Shown in pieces: positions 9,319 through 18,893 of a stretch of DNA of 64,000 bases. Under the pieces are notes generated by a model, which made no database searches, had not been told where the DNA came from, and saw only the letters and a program-made list of their open reading frames with translations. This DNA comes from Hyphobacterium sp. CCMP332 (GTDB lineage Bacteria > Bacteroidota > Bacteroidia > Cytophagales > CCMP332): assembly GCA_014323545.1 (NCBI GenBank), contig CP058647.1:2582001-2646000 (forward strand). The letters are read 5' to 3'. The stretch's first letter is position 1. The number at the start of each line of letters is the position of its first letter. Position numbers and translations under genes: made by a program.

Positions 9319-9999
9319 TTACATTTGAATTAAATACAAGTAAATAGGTTGAGTTGCGAATCCCAACGGTACCAATATGGCGAATAAGGCTCCAAATCCA
9401 TGAATCAATGGATTATACCTTGGATGGTTTAAACCCAAAGTTTGAAAACTGCTTTGGAATCCATGCCACAAATGAAAACTTAAACCGATCAGAGCCACAA
9501 GATAAATTAGCACGTACCACAACTGTGAGAATGCAGCCGCTACTACTGCATAATAATCGGGAATTTCAGTATCGTATGAAGTCATAGGTACATTACCATA
9601 ATGAAATTCATACCAAAATGTTTTCAAGTGAAGTATTAGAAATATCAGAATTATTGATCCTAAAAACATCATATTTCTTGAGGACCAGGTACTCGTTTCT
9701 CCGGGTTTTGAAAAAGCGTATTTTTCAGGTCTGGCCTTTCGGTTGTAAATGGTCAGTAATATGGTCTGAACTACATGTAAAACAATAAATATTTTAGTAA
9801 GCCAGGCCACAGTTTGAATCAGAGGATTGGCCGACATAAATTCGGAATAAGCATTAAAAGCTTCTCCGCCGTCTCCTTTTAAAAGTGTAAAATTTCCTGA
9901 AACGTGGACAGCGAGAAAAAGGATTAAAAATAGCCCTGTAAGTGCTACTATTAGTTTTCTTCCTAAAGTGCTGAGAAATAAATTAAGAATCCAGCTCAT
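9319..9999 (-). CDS. sdhC: succinate dehydrogenase/fumarate reductase cytochrome b subunit
   Basis: A 226-residue integral membrane protein with five predicted helices and several conserved helix histidines (HVSG in helix 1, HVVQ in helix 2, HLKTF in helix 3, HLWHG in helix 4), consistent with the diheme cytochrome b of type-B complexes that reacts with menaquinone. There is no separate SdhD gene, as expected for this type. It opens the sdhCAB operon behind a perfect Bacteroidota promoter at 10031-10061. Confidence 0.93.
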   Translation of the reverse strand: MSWILNLFLSTLGRKLIVALTGLFLILFLAVHVSGNFTLLKGDGGEAFNAYSEFMSANPLIQTVAWLTKIFIVLHVVQTILLTIYNRKARPEKYAFSKPGETSTWSSRNMMFLGSIILIFLILHLKTFWYEFHYGNVPMTSYDTEIPDYYAVVAAAFSQLWYVLIYLVALIGLSFHLWHGFQSSFQTLGLNHPRYNPLIHGFGALFAILVPLGFATQPIYLYLIQM

Positions 10000-10030
10000 T
10001 TGTTGCGATATTTAACTTTAATTTATTGAT

Positions 10031-10061
10031 CAAATCTAATTCAGCATCAAATATGCGCAAA
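10031..10061 (-). promoter_or_regulatory. sdhCAB promoter
   Basis: Reading leftwards, TTTG (10061-10058), exactly 19 bases, then TAGATTTG (10038-10031). This is an exact match to the Bacteroidota housekeeping promoter. Transcription should start near 10025, about 25 bases before the sdhC ATG. Confidence 0.65.
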
Positions 10062-10162
10062 ACTTTGCCTTAATTTTGAAACGTTCTAAATAAAAAATCT
10101 TAAAGTTTCGTTTCAATTGTAAAAAAGCATATAAGAAACATCGTTTAGAATATTGAACACAT

Positions 10163-10170
10163 TAGTTTTG
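10163..10170 (+). promoter_or_regulatory. -7 element before the T9SS surface protein gene
   Basis: TAGTTTTG matches TAnnTTTG; the -33 region is poor. It lies 33 bases before the ATG at 10204. Between it and the ATG is a strong Shine-Dalgarno AGGAGG (10190-10195, 8-base spacer), unusual here because most genes in the window show none. Confidence 0.4.
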
Positions 10171-10203
10171 GCTTTGTTTTTGATATATGAGGAGGCAGAT
10201 TAA

Positions 10204-12927
10204 ATGAAATTATTGCTACGTAATATAGCTTTACCTTTCCTGTTCGCAATTATTCCAATTTCGGAAATATTAGCTTCGCACATACGCGCCGGTGAAATTA
10301 TTGCCGAAAACATTAACAATAGCCCATTAAGCTGGCAATTTACTTTAATTTTATTCACCGACCTTTCATCTGATGTTCAATCAGAAGCAGTGGATTTTGA
10401 TTTTGGAGACGGTACTCCCGGAGTCAATGTTCCAAGATCTTCATTTTTTGATTTAGGCAATGGAACGGCTGAAAACACCTATGTGGTCAATCATACCTTC
10501 AATAGCGCAATAGGTGCGAGATTTGTAGTTTCAGCAACAGAGGAGAATCGAAATGCCTGTATAATTAATTTTGATAACTCTGTTAATACTCCTTTTCATG
10601 TTTCAACTGAAATAATTTTGGATGCCGCTGTAGGGATAAATTCTACGCCAAGATTTACTCAAATTCCTGTAGTTAATGCGGATTTTGGCCAGCGATGGGT
10701 ATTTGACAACGGAGGCTTTGATCCCGATGTGAACGATAGTGTATCTTATGAATGGACCATTCCAAAATTATCTCCCGGTACAAATGTCCTTAATTACCGC
10801 GATCCTGATGTTGTGGCAGGTGGATTAACCGAAGATGGTTCTGCGCAGGCATTTATTGATCTTGACCCTGCAACCGGGGTTTTAGTATGGGATGCCCCAA
10901 ATTTATTGGGCTGTTTTAATATTGCCTTCAATATTGTTGAATGGAAGCAAAATCCTTTTACCGGTGAATACCTGAGAAGAAGTGTGGTAACCAGAGATAT
11001 GCAAATAATTGTTAGGGATTTTGACAATTTACGGCCTTTGATTACAGCTCCTGCCGATACATGTGTTGTAGCAGGAACTACCTTGCGACTAGTAGCAGTT
11101 GCTGAAGATCAAAACACGCCACCCGATTTTATTTATTTGTCTGCCAGTGGCGAACCCTTTGAAGTTGCTCAATCCCCGGCTACATTTTCACCCGATCCGG
11201 ACGATTCCGTGAGTAGTCCCGGGGCAATAAATTTTCAATGGGATACAAGATGCGTTCATGTTCGTAAAAAACCTTACAGAGTTGTTTTCAGAGTTGATGA
11301 TGCACGCCCAATCCGGGAACAGCTGACCGATTTTGCCGAGACGAATATTACTGTGATCGGCCCTGCACCTCAGCTCGACACAGCAATTCTGGAAAATGAA
11401 AATATAAGAATACGTTGGTCGCCATATTTCTGTTCAAATGCTGTAAGCATGAAGATTTTTCGCCGAAAAGGCGATTTTCCTTTCCAATTGGATTCCTGTT
11501 TTACAGGAGCACCTTCAGGTTTTGTAGAAATAGGAAAGGTATCGATTAACACACTGGAATTTCTCGATGATAATAATGGAGCAGGATTGGAAAAAGGCCC
11601 AAAATATTGCTATGTACTTGTAGCGGAGTATCCTGATGGCGCATTGAGCAGACCTTCAAATGAAAAATGCAATGCGCTTCCCATTGACATTCCTTTAATC
11701 ACCAATGTGGACATTGAATTAACGGCAAGCAATGGCAGAATTAATGTCAAATGGACAAGGCCTCTGGAGCTTGACTCTGTTATTAATCCTCCTCCTTACC
11801 GGTACGATTTGTTTGGTAATAGTCAAAGTAATTTATTGTTCTCCGGCAACGACTTAATGGATACAAGTTTTGTATGGAATGGAGCTGATACCGAAGGTTT
11901 TCAGAATAAAGCAATTCTACATTTCACAAGCAATGGAAATATTTTTCAGGACTCTGTGAGTGCAAGTTCTGTTTTATTGACAAGTACACCCGGCGGACAA
12001 AGAGTTCAATTGGATTGGAGTGCTGATGTTCCCTGGTCAAATAACGGCCAATATCATTTAATTTATAAGAGGAATAATATCAGCGGTGTTTACGAATTGC
12101 TTGATAGTATTTTTGCAGATGGAAACAATTATTCCTATTTGGATCAGGGCCAAGCCAATGGTATTCCTCTGATCGACGGCGAGGAGTATTGTTATTTTGT
12201 TGAGACAAGAGGCAGCTATTATAATGATGTTTATTCGCAGGTATTTAGCAATCGCTCTCAGATCTCTTGCGATATTCCCCAGGATTCCGTCCCGCCTTGT
12301 CCTCCAATTCTCAGTTTGGAAGTCCCTGATTGTGATTCATTGTTGGCCGATAAGGAATGTTCGAGTGTATTAGCTGATATACCCAATAGCAATTTACTGA
12401 AATGGACGCCCGATTTTTCTGAAGGTTGCGATCGGGATATCGCAGAATACAGAATTTATTATAAAGCTAGTTCTGATGGCGAATATCAACTATTAAGTAG
12501 TGTTTTATATGACACGCTAATCTTTGAACATGGAATTGAAGGAGATTTATCGGGATGCTATGTTGTTACGGCTGTAGATTCATTTGACAATGAAAGTGCA
12601 TTTAGCAATGAAGTTTGCAGAGATAATTGTATCTATTTTGAATTGCCAAATGTATTCACTCCCAACAATGACGAGTGGAACAATACATTTATCCCATGTC
12701 CTGAACCGCGATTTGTTAAAAGCATAGAATTTGAAGTTTACAATCGGTGGGGAAGGCCGCTAAGAATTATAAATGATGATCCTATGATCAATTGGGATGG
12801 GTTGGATCAAAGTGGAAATGAAGTTCCGGCCGGTTATTATTTTTACAAGGCAGACGTAGACTTTTTCCGTCTGAATCCTGAAGATTCCAAAAAAACTTTC
12901 AAGGGTTGGATTTGGTTAGCTAGATAA
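10204..12927 (+). CDS. large secreted protein with T9SS type B (gliding motility) C-terminal domain
   Basis: A 907-residue surface or secreted protein. A signal peptide (residues 1-24) leads into a SHIRAGE start that recurs in large Bacteroidota surface proteins, then a PKD-like domain (DFDFGDGTPG, about residue 60-70), cadherin-like Ig repeats, and fibronectin-III-like repeats (about 390-810). The last 90 residues form the CHU_C sorting domain: LPNVFTPNND, YNRWGRPL, WDGLDQSGNEVPAGYY and a final WIWLAR. That domain directs export by the type IX system. The role is likely adhesion or envelope structure; no catalytic domain is seen. It overlaps the DCC oxidoreductase gene by one base (TAATG). 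Confidence 0.85.
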   Translation: MKLLLRNIALPFLFAIIPISEILASHIRAGEIIAENINNSPLSWQFTLILFTDLSSDVQSEAVDFDFGDGTPGVNVPRSSFFDLGNGTAENTYVVNHTFNSAIGARFVVSATEENRNACIINFDNSVNTPFHVSTEIILDAAVGINSTPRFTQIPVVNADFGQRWVFDNGGFDPDVNDSVSYEWTIPKLSPGTNVLNYRDPDVVAGGLTEDGSAQAFIDLDPATGVLVWDAPNLLGCFNIAFNIVEWKQNPFTGEYLRRSVVTRDMQIIVRDFDNLRPLITAPADTCVVAGTTLRLVAVAEDQNTPPDFIYLSASGEPFEVAQSPATFSPDPDDSVSSPGAINFQWDTRCVHVRKKPYRVVFRVDDARPIREQLTDFAETNITVIGPAPQLDTAILENENIRIRWSPYFCSNAVSMKIFRRKGDFPFQLDSCFTGAPSGFVEIGKVSINTLEFLDDNNGAGLEKGPKYCYVLVAEYPDGALSRPSNEKCNALPIDIPLITNVDIELTASNGRINVKWTRPLELDSVINPPPYRYDLFGNSQSNLLFSGNDLMDTSFVWNGADTEGFQNKAILHFTSNGNIFQDSVSASSVLLTSTPGGQRVQLDWSADVPWSNNGQYHLIYKRNNISGVYELLDSIFADGNNYSYLDQGQANGIPLIDGEEYCYFVETRGSYYNDVYSQVFSNRSQISCDIPQDSVPPCPPILSLEVPDCDSLLADKECSSVLADIPNSNLLKWTPDFSEGCDRDIAEYRIYYKASSDGEYQLLSSVLYDTLIFEHGIEGDLSGCYVVTAVDSFDNESAFSNEVCRDNCIYFELPNVFTPNNDEWNNTFIPCPEPRFVKSIEFEVYNRWGRPLRIINDDPMINWDGLDQSGNEVPAGYYFYKADVDFFRLNPEDSKKTFKGWIWLAR

Positions 12928-13340
12928 TGTCTGAAAAGTATATCATATTATTTGATGGTGTTTGCAATCTCTGCAATAGCAGTGTTAACTTTATTATTGA
13001 CAGGGATAAAAAAGATAAATTCAGATTTGCAGCCTTACAGTCAGCGGAAGGACAGGAAGAGCTAAGAAAAATTGGAATGGATAAAGAATACCTGGACAGT
13101 ATTGTCCTTATTAAAAAGGGTAAATTGTTGCATAAATCCACAGCCGCATTACATATATCAAAGGAATTGACCGGGTTATGGCCTATAATTTCATTTTTCT
13201 TAATCATACCCAAAGTTTTGAGAGATTTTTTTTATGATATTATAGCCGCAAATCGCTATAAATGGTTTGGCAGACAGGAGGAATGCCGAATTCCAAGCCC
13301 AGATTTGAGATCAAAGTTTTTAAACACTGAGGCTGCTTAA
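12927..13340 (+). CDS. DCC-family thiol-disulfide oxidoreductase (DUF393)
   Basis: A 137-residue thioredoxin-like protein with the family's defining FDGVCNLCN motif, Cys13 and Cys16 forming the redox pair. It continues with the typical FAALQSAEG and a C-terminal YKWFGRQEEC block. There is no signal peptide, so it should act in the cytoplasm; the partner is unknown. It is translationally coupled to the surface protein upstream and sits 33 bases before fabD. Confidence 0.85.
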   Translation: MSEKYIILFDGVCNLCNSSVNFIIDRDKKDKFRFAALQSAEGQEELRKIGMDKEYLDSIVLIKKGKLLHKSTAALHISKELTGLWPIISFFLIIPKVLRDFFYDIIAANRYKWFGRQEECRIPSPDLRSKFLNTEAA

Positions 13341-13351
13341 AGCTAAAATTA

Positions 13352-13359
13352 TATTTTTG
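13352..13359 (+). promoter_or_regulatory. -7 element before fabD
   Basis: TATTTTTG, an exact TAnnTTTG, ends 15 bases before the fabD ATG. The -33 position is not conserved. It suggests fabD has its own promoter in addition to readthrough. Confidence 0.35.
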
Positions 13360-13373
13360 CTCAAAAAGCTATT

Positions 13374-14249
13374 ATGAAAGCATATATTTTTCCGGGTCAA
13401 GGGTCACAATTTCCGGGTATGGGCAAGGATTTTTTTGATTCCAGCGACAAAGCGAAAGAAATGTTCAAATCCGCTGATGAGATCTTAGGATTTAGTCTAT
13501 CAGATATTATGTTCAATGGTAGTGCCGATGATCTTAAGCAAACCAAAGTCACACAACCCGCAATCTTTTTACACTCGATAATCAGTGCTCAGTTGGCTTC
13601 TGATTTTGTTCCTGATATGGTGGCAGGCCATTCTTTGGGAGAATTTTCTGCATTGGTAGCCAATAAAACACTTTCATTTGAAAACGCATTAAAATTAGTT
13701 TCGAAGCGAGCAATGGCCATGCAAAAAGCCTGTGAAGCCGAGCCTTCCACAATGGCGGCAATAATTGGATTAGATGATGAAATAGTGGAAAAAATATGTT
13801 CTGAAATTTCTGATATTGTTGTTCCTGCAAACTACAATTGCCCCGGACAGCTGGTGATTAGCGGTTCTTTTAATGGAGTTGAGAAAGCTTGTGAAAAATT
13901 GAATGAAGCAGGGGCGAGAAGAGCTTTAATATTACCGGTAGGAGGTGCATTTCATTCACCATTGATGGAGCCGGCGCGTCAGGAATTGGCTGAAGCTATT
14001 GAAACTACAGAATTTTTAAGCCCTATTTGTCCGGTTTATCAAAATGCAACTGCAAAACCATCTAAGGATATATCCGAAATCAGGAAAAATCTGGTAGATC
14101 AATTAACCGCACCGGTAAAATGGACACAAAGTGTTAATGCCATGGTTTCAGATGGTGCCAATGAATTTATTGAATGTGGTCCGGGCAAAGTTTTACAGGG
14201 TCTGGTGAAAAAAATCCACAGAGAAGCTGAGGTTTCATCGATTGCTTAA
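13374..14249 (+). CDS. fabD: malonyl-CoA:ACP transacylase
   Basis: The 291-residue enzyme that loads malonate onto acyl carrier protein for fatty acid synthesis. It has the N-terminal FPGQGSQ loop (residues 6-12), the nucleophile Ser87 in GHSLGE, Arg112 that binds the malonyl carboxylate, and the catalytic His194 in GAFHSPLME. Length is normal. It is not next to other fab genes here. Its stop codon interlocks with that of folK on the other strand. Confidence 0.95.
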   Translation: MKAYIFPGQGSQFPGMGKDFFDSSDKAKEMFKSADEILGFSLSDIMFNGSADDLKQTKVTQPAIFLHSIISAQLASDFVPDMVAGHSLGEFSALVANKTLSFENALKLVSKRAMAMQKACEAEPSTMAAIIGLDDEIVEKICSEISDIVVPANYNCPGQLVISGSFNGVEKACEKLNEAGARRALILPVGGAFHSPLMEPARQELAEAIETTEFLSPICPVYQNATAKPSKDISEIRKNLVDQLTAPVKWTQSVNAMVSDGANEFIECGPGKVLQGLVKKIHREAEVSSIA

Positions 14250-14758
14250 GCGATCTTTTTTACCCAAAGATCATCTTTGCATTGTTCGAGCAATTGACTT
14301 TGGGTCAAATGGAGTTTCGGATGTAATTTATCGGAAGCGATTTCTACCAACGGAATTAAGGTAAATTTTCTTTCAGGTATTCCCGGATGTGGGATTACAA
14401 GATCAAATGAGTTGGCAATTAATTCCTCAAAGTACAATATATCAATATCGATGATGCGTTCTGTCCATTTTTCGGTTCTTATCCTACCCATTTTCTTTTC
14501 AATACTGAGTACGGTTTCCAACAATTCCCAGGGTCCTAAATGCGTTTCAATTTTTAAAACCTGATTATAAAAACTGTTTTGATTTTCTATGCCCCATGCC
14601 GCTGATTCGTAAATTGAAGATTTTATAGTAATGTCGCATTCATTTTGTTGAATTAGGTTTGAAGCTAATTCAAGATTTTTATCCCTTTGTCCAACATTTG
14701 TGCCGATGAGCAGAAAAGCTTTAAATGCTTCGTATTCTTCTGGTGATTTTGTAATCAA
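14246..14758 (-). CDS. folK: 2-amino-4-hydroxy-6-hydroxymethyldihydropteridine pyrophosphokinase
   Basis: A 170-residue HPPK, which transfers pyrophosphate from ATP to the pterin in folate synthesis. Recognisable blocks are LLIGTNVGQRDKNL, the RTEKWTERIIDIDILYF signature with the two Mg-binding aspartates, and VIPHPGIPERKF. The start is a TTG giving a short extension before the first strand; a later start near residue 13 is possible. It converges on fabD with a four-base overlap. Confidence 0.92.
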   Translation of the reverse strand: MITKSPEEYEAFKAFLLIGTNVGQRDKNLELASNLIQQNECDITIKSSIYESAAWGIENQNSFYNQVLKIETHLGPWELLETVLSIEKKMGRIRTEKWTERIIDIDILYFEELIANSFDLVIPHPGIPERKFTLIPLVEIASDKLHPKLHLTQSQLLEQCKDDLWVKKIA

Positions 14759-14764
14759 TTAGTA

Positions 14765-14772
14765 TAAATTTG
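14765..14772 (+). promoter_or_regulatory. -7 element before sppA
   Basis: TAAATTTG matches TAnnTTTG and ends 30 bases before the sppA ATG. The -33 element is not clear. Confidence 0.35.
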
Positions 14773-14802
14773 TCCTAAAATTGAGTAAAAAATATAAATA
14801 AC

Positions 14803-16560
14803 ATGAATTTTTTAAAGTACACTCTAGCCACTATTCTGGGATTATTTCTATTTCTGATCATAAGCATTTTTATTTTTATGGGAATAGGTGCGGCGGCCTC
14901 TCAAAAAGAAGAAGTAAAAATTAAAGATACTTCAGTATTAGAATTAAATCTCGGTAGTCCGATTAGTGAAAAGGAACCCGATAATCCTTTTGAAGAATTT
15001 GGATTCGAAATACCCGGTGCAGAGTTTACTTTGGGTTTAAAAGAAATTAAAGAGTGTATCAGAAATGCGTCGCTTGATGAAAGAATCAAGGCCATTTATT
15101 TAAATTCAAGCAATTTCGGGGGTGGTTTTGCCATTGCTACTGAAATTCGAAAAGAATTAGAAAAATTTAAGGAGAGTGGAAAGCCAATAATTGCTTATAG
15201 CGAATATTACAGTGAGGCAGCCTATGCCTTATCCACTGTGGCTGATACCATTCTTTTGCATCCTATGGGGCTTGTCGAGTTTAATGGCTTCAATCTGGAA
15301 ATGATGTTTTTAGGTGGAACGCTTGAGAAATTGGATATAAAGGCAGAAATAATAAAAGTAGGAGATTATAAAAGCGCTGCGGAGTCACTTGTAAGAAAAG
15401 ATTTCTCAGAAGAAAATGAAGAACAGCTCAGATTTTTAATCGATGAAATTTACGCAGATTTTATTAATGATGTGGCAAGAGGAAGAGGCATCGACGACAC
15501 TACTTTGTTAAATATCGTCAACACCCACAAATTAAGAACCTCTGATGATGTTTTAGCCAGCAATATGGTAGATATGCTTGCGAATAAAGATGAATCGATC
15601 GATATACTCAAAACGGCTATCGGTGTATCTAAGGATGATAAAATTGAATTGGTGAGTTATAGTAAATACAAAAATGTCAATATAGAATCAGAGAATACTA
15701 GTAAAAATAGAATTGCTGTTTTAGTAGCTGAAGGAGAAATCAATAGTGGTGAAAGCGATGAAGACGTACTTGGTTCAGATACCTTTGCCGAACAAATGCG
15801 AAAACTGAGAGAGAATGAAAGAGTTAAAGCCGTAGTGGTCAGAGTGAACTCTCCCGGTGGTAGTGCAGTGGCTTCCGAGATCATGGCTCGCGAAATTGCC
15901 TTAACAAAGGAAGAGAAACCCGTTGTTGCGTCTATGTCGGATGTTGCGGCCAGCGGAGGTTATTGGATTTCTATGGGCTGTGACAAAATAATAGCCCAAC
16001 CAAATACCATTACAGGTTCTATTGGAGTGATTGGCGTAATTCTGAATATTGAAAAGTTTATGGAAAATAAGCTAGGAATTACTTTCGATAGAATAAAAAC
16101 AGGAGAATTTGCTGATATCGGTAGTGGTACCCATGAAATGACGGAAACCGAACGCGCTATTATTCAGGAATCCGTTGATGATGTATATGAAGATTTTATT
16201 ACTAAAGTAGCATTCTTTAGAAAAATGGACATTGAAGAAGTAAAGAGTATTGCTGGCGGCAGGATCTGGACGGGCAAGCAGGCCATGGAGAGAAAGTTAG
16301 TTGATGAATTGGGTGGCCTGGAAAGAGCGGTTGAAGTCGCCGCTGAATTAGCAAACCTCGAAGACTACAAGCTAAGATACTATCCACCCAAAGAAAGTTT
16401 TTTCGAGAAATTCATGAAAGGATCGGAAAAGGAAGAATTGATGACTTACTTTTTTGGAGAACCCGATAGATTTACAAAAGCCATTAATACTATTAAAGAC
16501 CTTGAAAATAAGGATGGTATTATTGCCCGATTACCCTACGGATTTGAAATTATTTATTAG
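14803..16560 (+). CDS. sppA: signal peptide peptidase SppA, long form
   Basis: A 585-residue membrane-anchored serine protease of the S49 family that clears signal peptides and other membrane peptides. One N-terminal helix (residues 5-28) anchors two tandem Clp-like domains. The general-base Lys190 (GDYKSA) lies in the first domain and the nucleophile Ser384 (ASGGYW) in the second, matching E. coli SppA (Lys209, Ser409). Length fits the 67K form. Its last 17 bases overlap the probable TTG start of the next gene. Confidence 0.93.
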   Translation: MNFLKYTLATILGLFLFLIISIFIFMGIGAAASQKEEVKIKDTSVLELNLGSPISEKEPDNPFEEFGFEIPGAEFTLGLKEIKECIRNASLDERIKAIYLNSSNFGGGFAIATEIRKELEKFKESGKPIIAYSEYYSEAAYALSTVADTILLHPMGLVEFNGFNLEMMFLGGTLEKLDIKAEIIKVGDYKSAAESLVRKDFSEENEEQLRFLIDEIYADFINDVARGRGIDDTTLLNIVNTHKLRTSDDVLASNMVDMLANKDESIDILKTAIGVSKDDKIELVSYSKYKNVNIESENTSKNRIAVLVAEGEINSGESDEDVLGSDTFAEQMRKLRENERVKAVVVRVNSPGGSAVASEIMAREIALTKEEKPVVASMSDVAASGGYWISMGCDKIIAQPNTITGSIGVIGVILNIEKFMENKLGITFDRIKTGEFADIGSGTHEMTETERAIIQESVDDVYEDFITKVAFFRKMDIEEVKSIAGGRIWTGKQAMERKLVDELGGLERAVEVAAELANLEDYKLRYYPPKESFFEKFMKGSEKEELMTYFFGEPDRFTKAINTIKDLENKDGIIARLPYGFEIIY

Positions 16561-18034
16561 GAATGTAATCCTTTTAACTGTTCTATTGAGTGCATTGCCA
16601 AACAGCATTAATGCACAGCTAAGATCAGAGCAATTCGAACCTTCTCTGGTCCCAATAGGCTTTAATTCGGTGATACCTCTCAATGAAGATGTTATTATTT
16701 TATTGCCAATTAATAACGGGGTCTGGTTTATCCAAAGAAAAAATTTAGGGAACGATTTAATATGGTCCGGCTCTATAAATACCGTTGAAAATGAAAATAT
16801 ATTTTCATGGGAGATCACGGAAGGCAAAATTTATATCTATTCGACAAAATTTGATCGCAGCGCCGGAAAGAGTGAATTATATGTAACAAAACTGGATACG
16901 GAAAATGGAAACAATAAGTCAAGAGAATTACTTTGGTCCACTCGCGCAGGTGAAATTACCGGGAATCGGAAAAAAGCAAAAAAGGTGGCCGATGCAGAGC
17001 TGGAACTTGCCTCTTTAAGGTCGTTGAATGCGGAAGTGCCATTTCCTTATCGCTTTGAATTTAAAACATCACAAAATCGCCAATTTAGGATTATTTCATT
17101 ATTTGATTATTCAAATGAACAACTCATTCATGATTACAAAATATATGATAGGAATTTAAAAGAACTTGACTCCCGAAATATAAAGCTCGATGAGTTGATA
17201 TATCTTTTTGATTATACCATTGGCAACGCGGGTGAAGTTTATCATTTAAATCAATCATTCGATGGAGATATACAGGTAATTCAATTTTCAATGCACTCAG
17301 ATGATTATTCACTGCTTCGACTTACTGCTGAAAACAGTCAAAGGGATGATCTGAAAATTCTTGAATTAAGCAAAGGAAGGGTAGTGGTTGCAGGAAAAGC
17401 AGAAATTGAAAATTCTTTCTATGGCTGCCTTTATGCTGTATTTGACTTTAACCTAAATGAAATTGATCGGGTCCATTTTGAAGCACTTCCATATGAATAT
17501 AAAGCGGCTACAGACAGTCTTTTTAAGCTTGGGAAGTTTGATGTAAGAGACCGAAGTAATTTTACCTTAACACATGTAGAATCATACAATGATGAAGAAT
17601 TGTTAATAGTATTCGAGGCCTTTGAATTAAGACGGTCCGGTTATGTTTTTAAGGATCTGCGTTTTGACTCTGAACTAGAATGGTCCAATCATAAAGCCAA
17701 AACCATTAGCGGTTCGGCATTGATTTTTTCATTTGACAGGAACGATGAATTGAGATGGTCAAATTACATTTACAAAAAGAAAGAAATGGATATGAAATTT
17801 CCAAGAGTGTCAACTTTATTTCCAGTTTCACCTAAAAATGAAGCAATTTCATTTTTTATGGAATACGATGATAAAACCTATGAAATGGAAATGGATTATG
17901 TATACAACACCTGGCAAAAAGTAGCCATGACCTCCGACAATTCAGTGTTATCTACCTTGCAAGAAAAAAATGGGGATGCTTTAGTGGTTTATTATTCAGA
18001 AAATGAATCAAGGCTCATAATTATTAAGAAATGA
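16544..18034 (+). CDS. secreted protein of unknown function
   Basis: A 496-residue exported protein I cannot place in a family. Starting at TTG 16544 gives a textbook signal peptide (KLFIRNVILLTVLLSALPNS, then INAQ), whereas the earlier ATG at 16514 adds a non-hydrophobic leader lying inside sppA. The mature part is rich in beta-strand-like segments with repeated aromatic and acidic residues, suggesting a beta-propeller or beta-sandwich. It sits between sppA and the purine nucleoside phosphorylase, overlapping both (17 and 4 bases), so all three are probably one transcript. Confidence 0.7.
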   Translation: MKLFIRNVILLTVLLSALPNSINAQLRSEQFEPSLVPIGFNSVIPLNEDVIILLPINNGVWFIQRKNLGNDLIWSGSINTVENENIFSWEITEGKIYIYSTKFDRSAGKSELYVTKLDTENGNNKSRELLWSTRAGEITGNRKKAKKVADAELELASLRSLNAEVPFPYRFEFKTSQNRQFRIISLFDYSNEQLIHDYKIYDRNLKELDSRNIKLDELIYLFDYTIGNAGEVYHLNQSFDGDIQVIQFSMHSDDYSLLRLTAENSQRDDLKILELSKGRVVVAGKAEIENSFYGCLYAVFDFNLNEIDRVHFEALPYEYKAATDSLFKLGKFDVRDRSNFTLTHVESYNDEELLIVFEAFELRRSGYVFKDLRFDSELEWSNHKAKTISGSALIFSFDRNDELRWSNYIYKKKEMDMKFPRVSTLFPVSPKNEAISFFMEYDDKTYEMEMDYVYNTWQKVAMTSDNSVLSTLQEKNGDALVVYYSENESRLIIIKK

Positions 18035-18846
18035 CGCTTAAAGAAATAAAGGAATCTTTAGATTATATACAGAAGAAAATTGATTTCAAGCCGGAATTCG
18101 GAATTATTCTGGGAACAGGCCTCGGTGCACTCGCTAAGGAAATCATAAAGGAGTTGGAAATCAATTATAAAGAAATCCCTCATTTTCCTGTTTCTACGGT
18201 AGAGAGTCATACAGGAAAATTAATTTTTGGTTATTTGTCTGGTAAGAGGGTGGTCGTAATGCAAGGAAGGTTTCACTATTACGAGGGCTACTCAATGCAA
18301 CAAATTGTGCTTCCCGTAAGAGTGATGAAAATGCTTGGAATTAAAACACTCTTCGTAAGTAATGCCTCCGGGGGACTAAATCCCGATTATCAGGTAAGCG
18401 ATCTTATGATCTTAAATGATCACATCAATTTATTGCCGGAAAACCCATTGCGAGGTCCAAATATTGATGAGTTAGGTGTTCGGTTTCCCGATTTGAGTAA
18501 TGTTTACGATAAAAAATTAATACAACGAGCGCTTCAAATATCAACTGATTTTGAAATTAATGTGCATGAGGGAATATATGCTGCAGTTCAGGGTCCAACT
18601 TTAGAAACTCCGGCGGAATATCGCTACATCAGAATAATCGGAGCAGATGCTGTAGGGATGTCTACAATTCCAGAGGTAATAGTTGCACATCAAATGGGAG
18701 TACCTGTTTTTGCTATCTCAGTTATCACCGATATGGGTGTGCCAGGTATGATTGAAAAGGTCACTATTGAAAAGGTATTGGCTGCTGCTGCAAAAGCTGA
18801 ACCATTCATGACTTTGATTTTGAAAGAATTAATAAGTGAGGCATAA
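18031..18846 (+). CDS. punA: purine nucleoside phosphorylase (class II, trimeric type)
   Basis: A 271-residue enzyme that splits purine nucleosides with phosphate for salvage. It carries GTGLG (residues 28-32) for phosphate binding, the ESHTGKL histidine, MQGRFHYYEGY and the SNASGGLNP block, which are the signatures of the PNP/MTAP trimeric family. The C-terminal Glu/Asn base-binding region (EMVIAHQMG-like; here PEVIVAHQMG, VITDMG) fits PNP rather than MTA phosphorylase. It overlaps the preceding gene by ATGA and is followed by a terminator. Confidence 0.92.
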   Translation: MTLKEIKESLDYIQKKIDFKPEFGIILGTGLGALAKEIIKELEINYKEIPHFPVSTVESHTGKLIFGYLSGKRVVVMQGRFHYYEGYSMQQIVLPVRVMKMLGIKTLFVSNASGGLNPDYQVSDLMILNDHINLLPENPLRGPNIDELGVRFPDLSNVYDKKLIQRALQISTDFEINVHEGIYAAVQGPTLETPAEYRYIRIIGADAVGMSTIPEVIVAHQMGVPVFAISVITDMGVPGMIEKVTIEKVLAAAAKAEPFMTLILKELISEA

Positions 18847-18874
18847 AAAAAGACCGAATAATCGGTCTTTTAAT
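18845..18874. terminator. bidirectional intrinsic terminator between punA and the convergent lipoprotein gene
   Basis: AAAAGACCGA and TCGGTCTTTT form a 10-bp stem around a four-base loop, with A-rich and T-rich flanks, so it can stop both converging transcripts. Confidence 0.8.
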
Positions 18875-18893
18875 AATTTACAAGATCTTAATC

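Noticed and set aside
12920-13213. Antisense open frame over the DCC oxidoreductase gene
   Set aside because: The plus-strand gene has an intact CxxC family motif; the reverse frame has no recognisable features.
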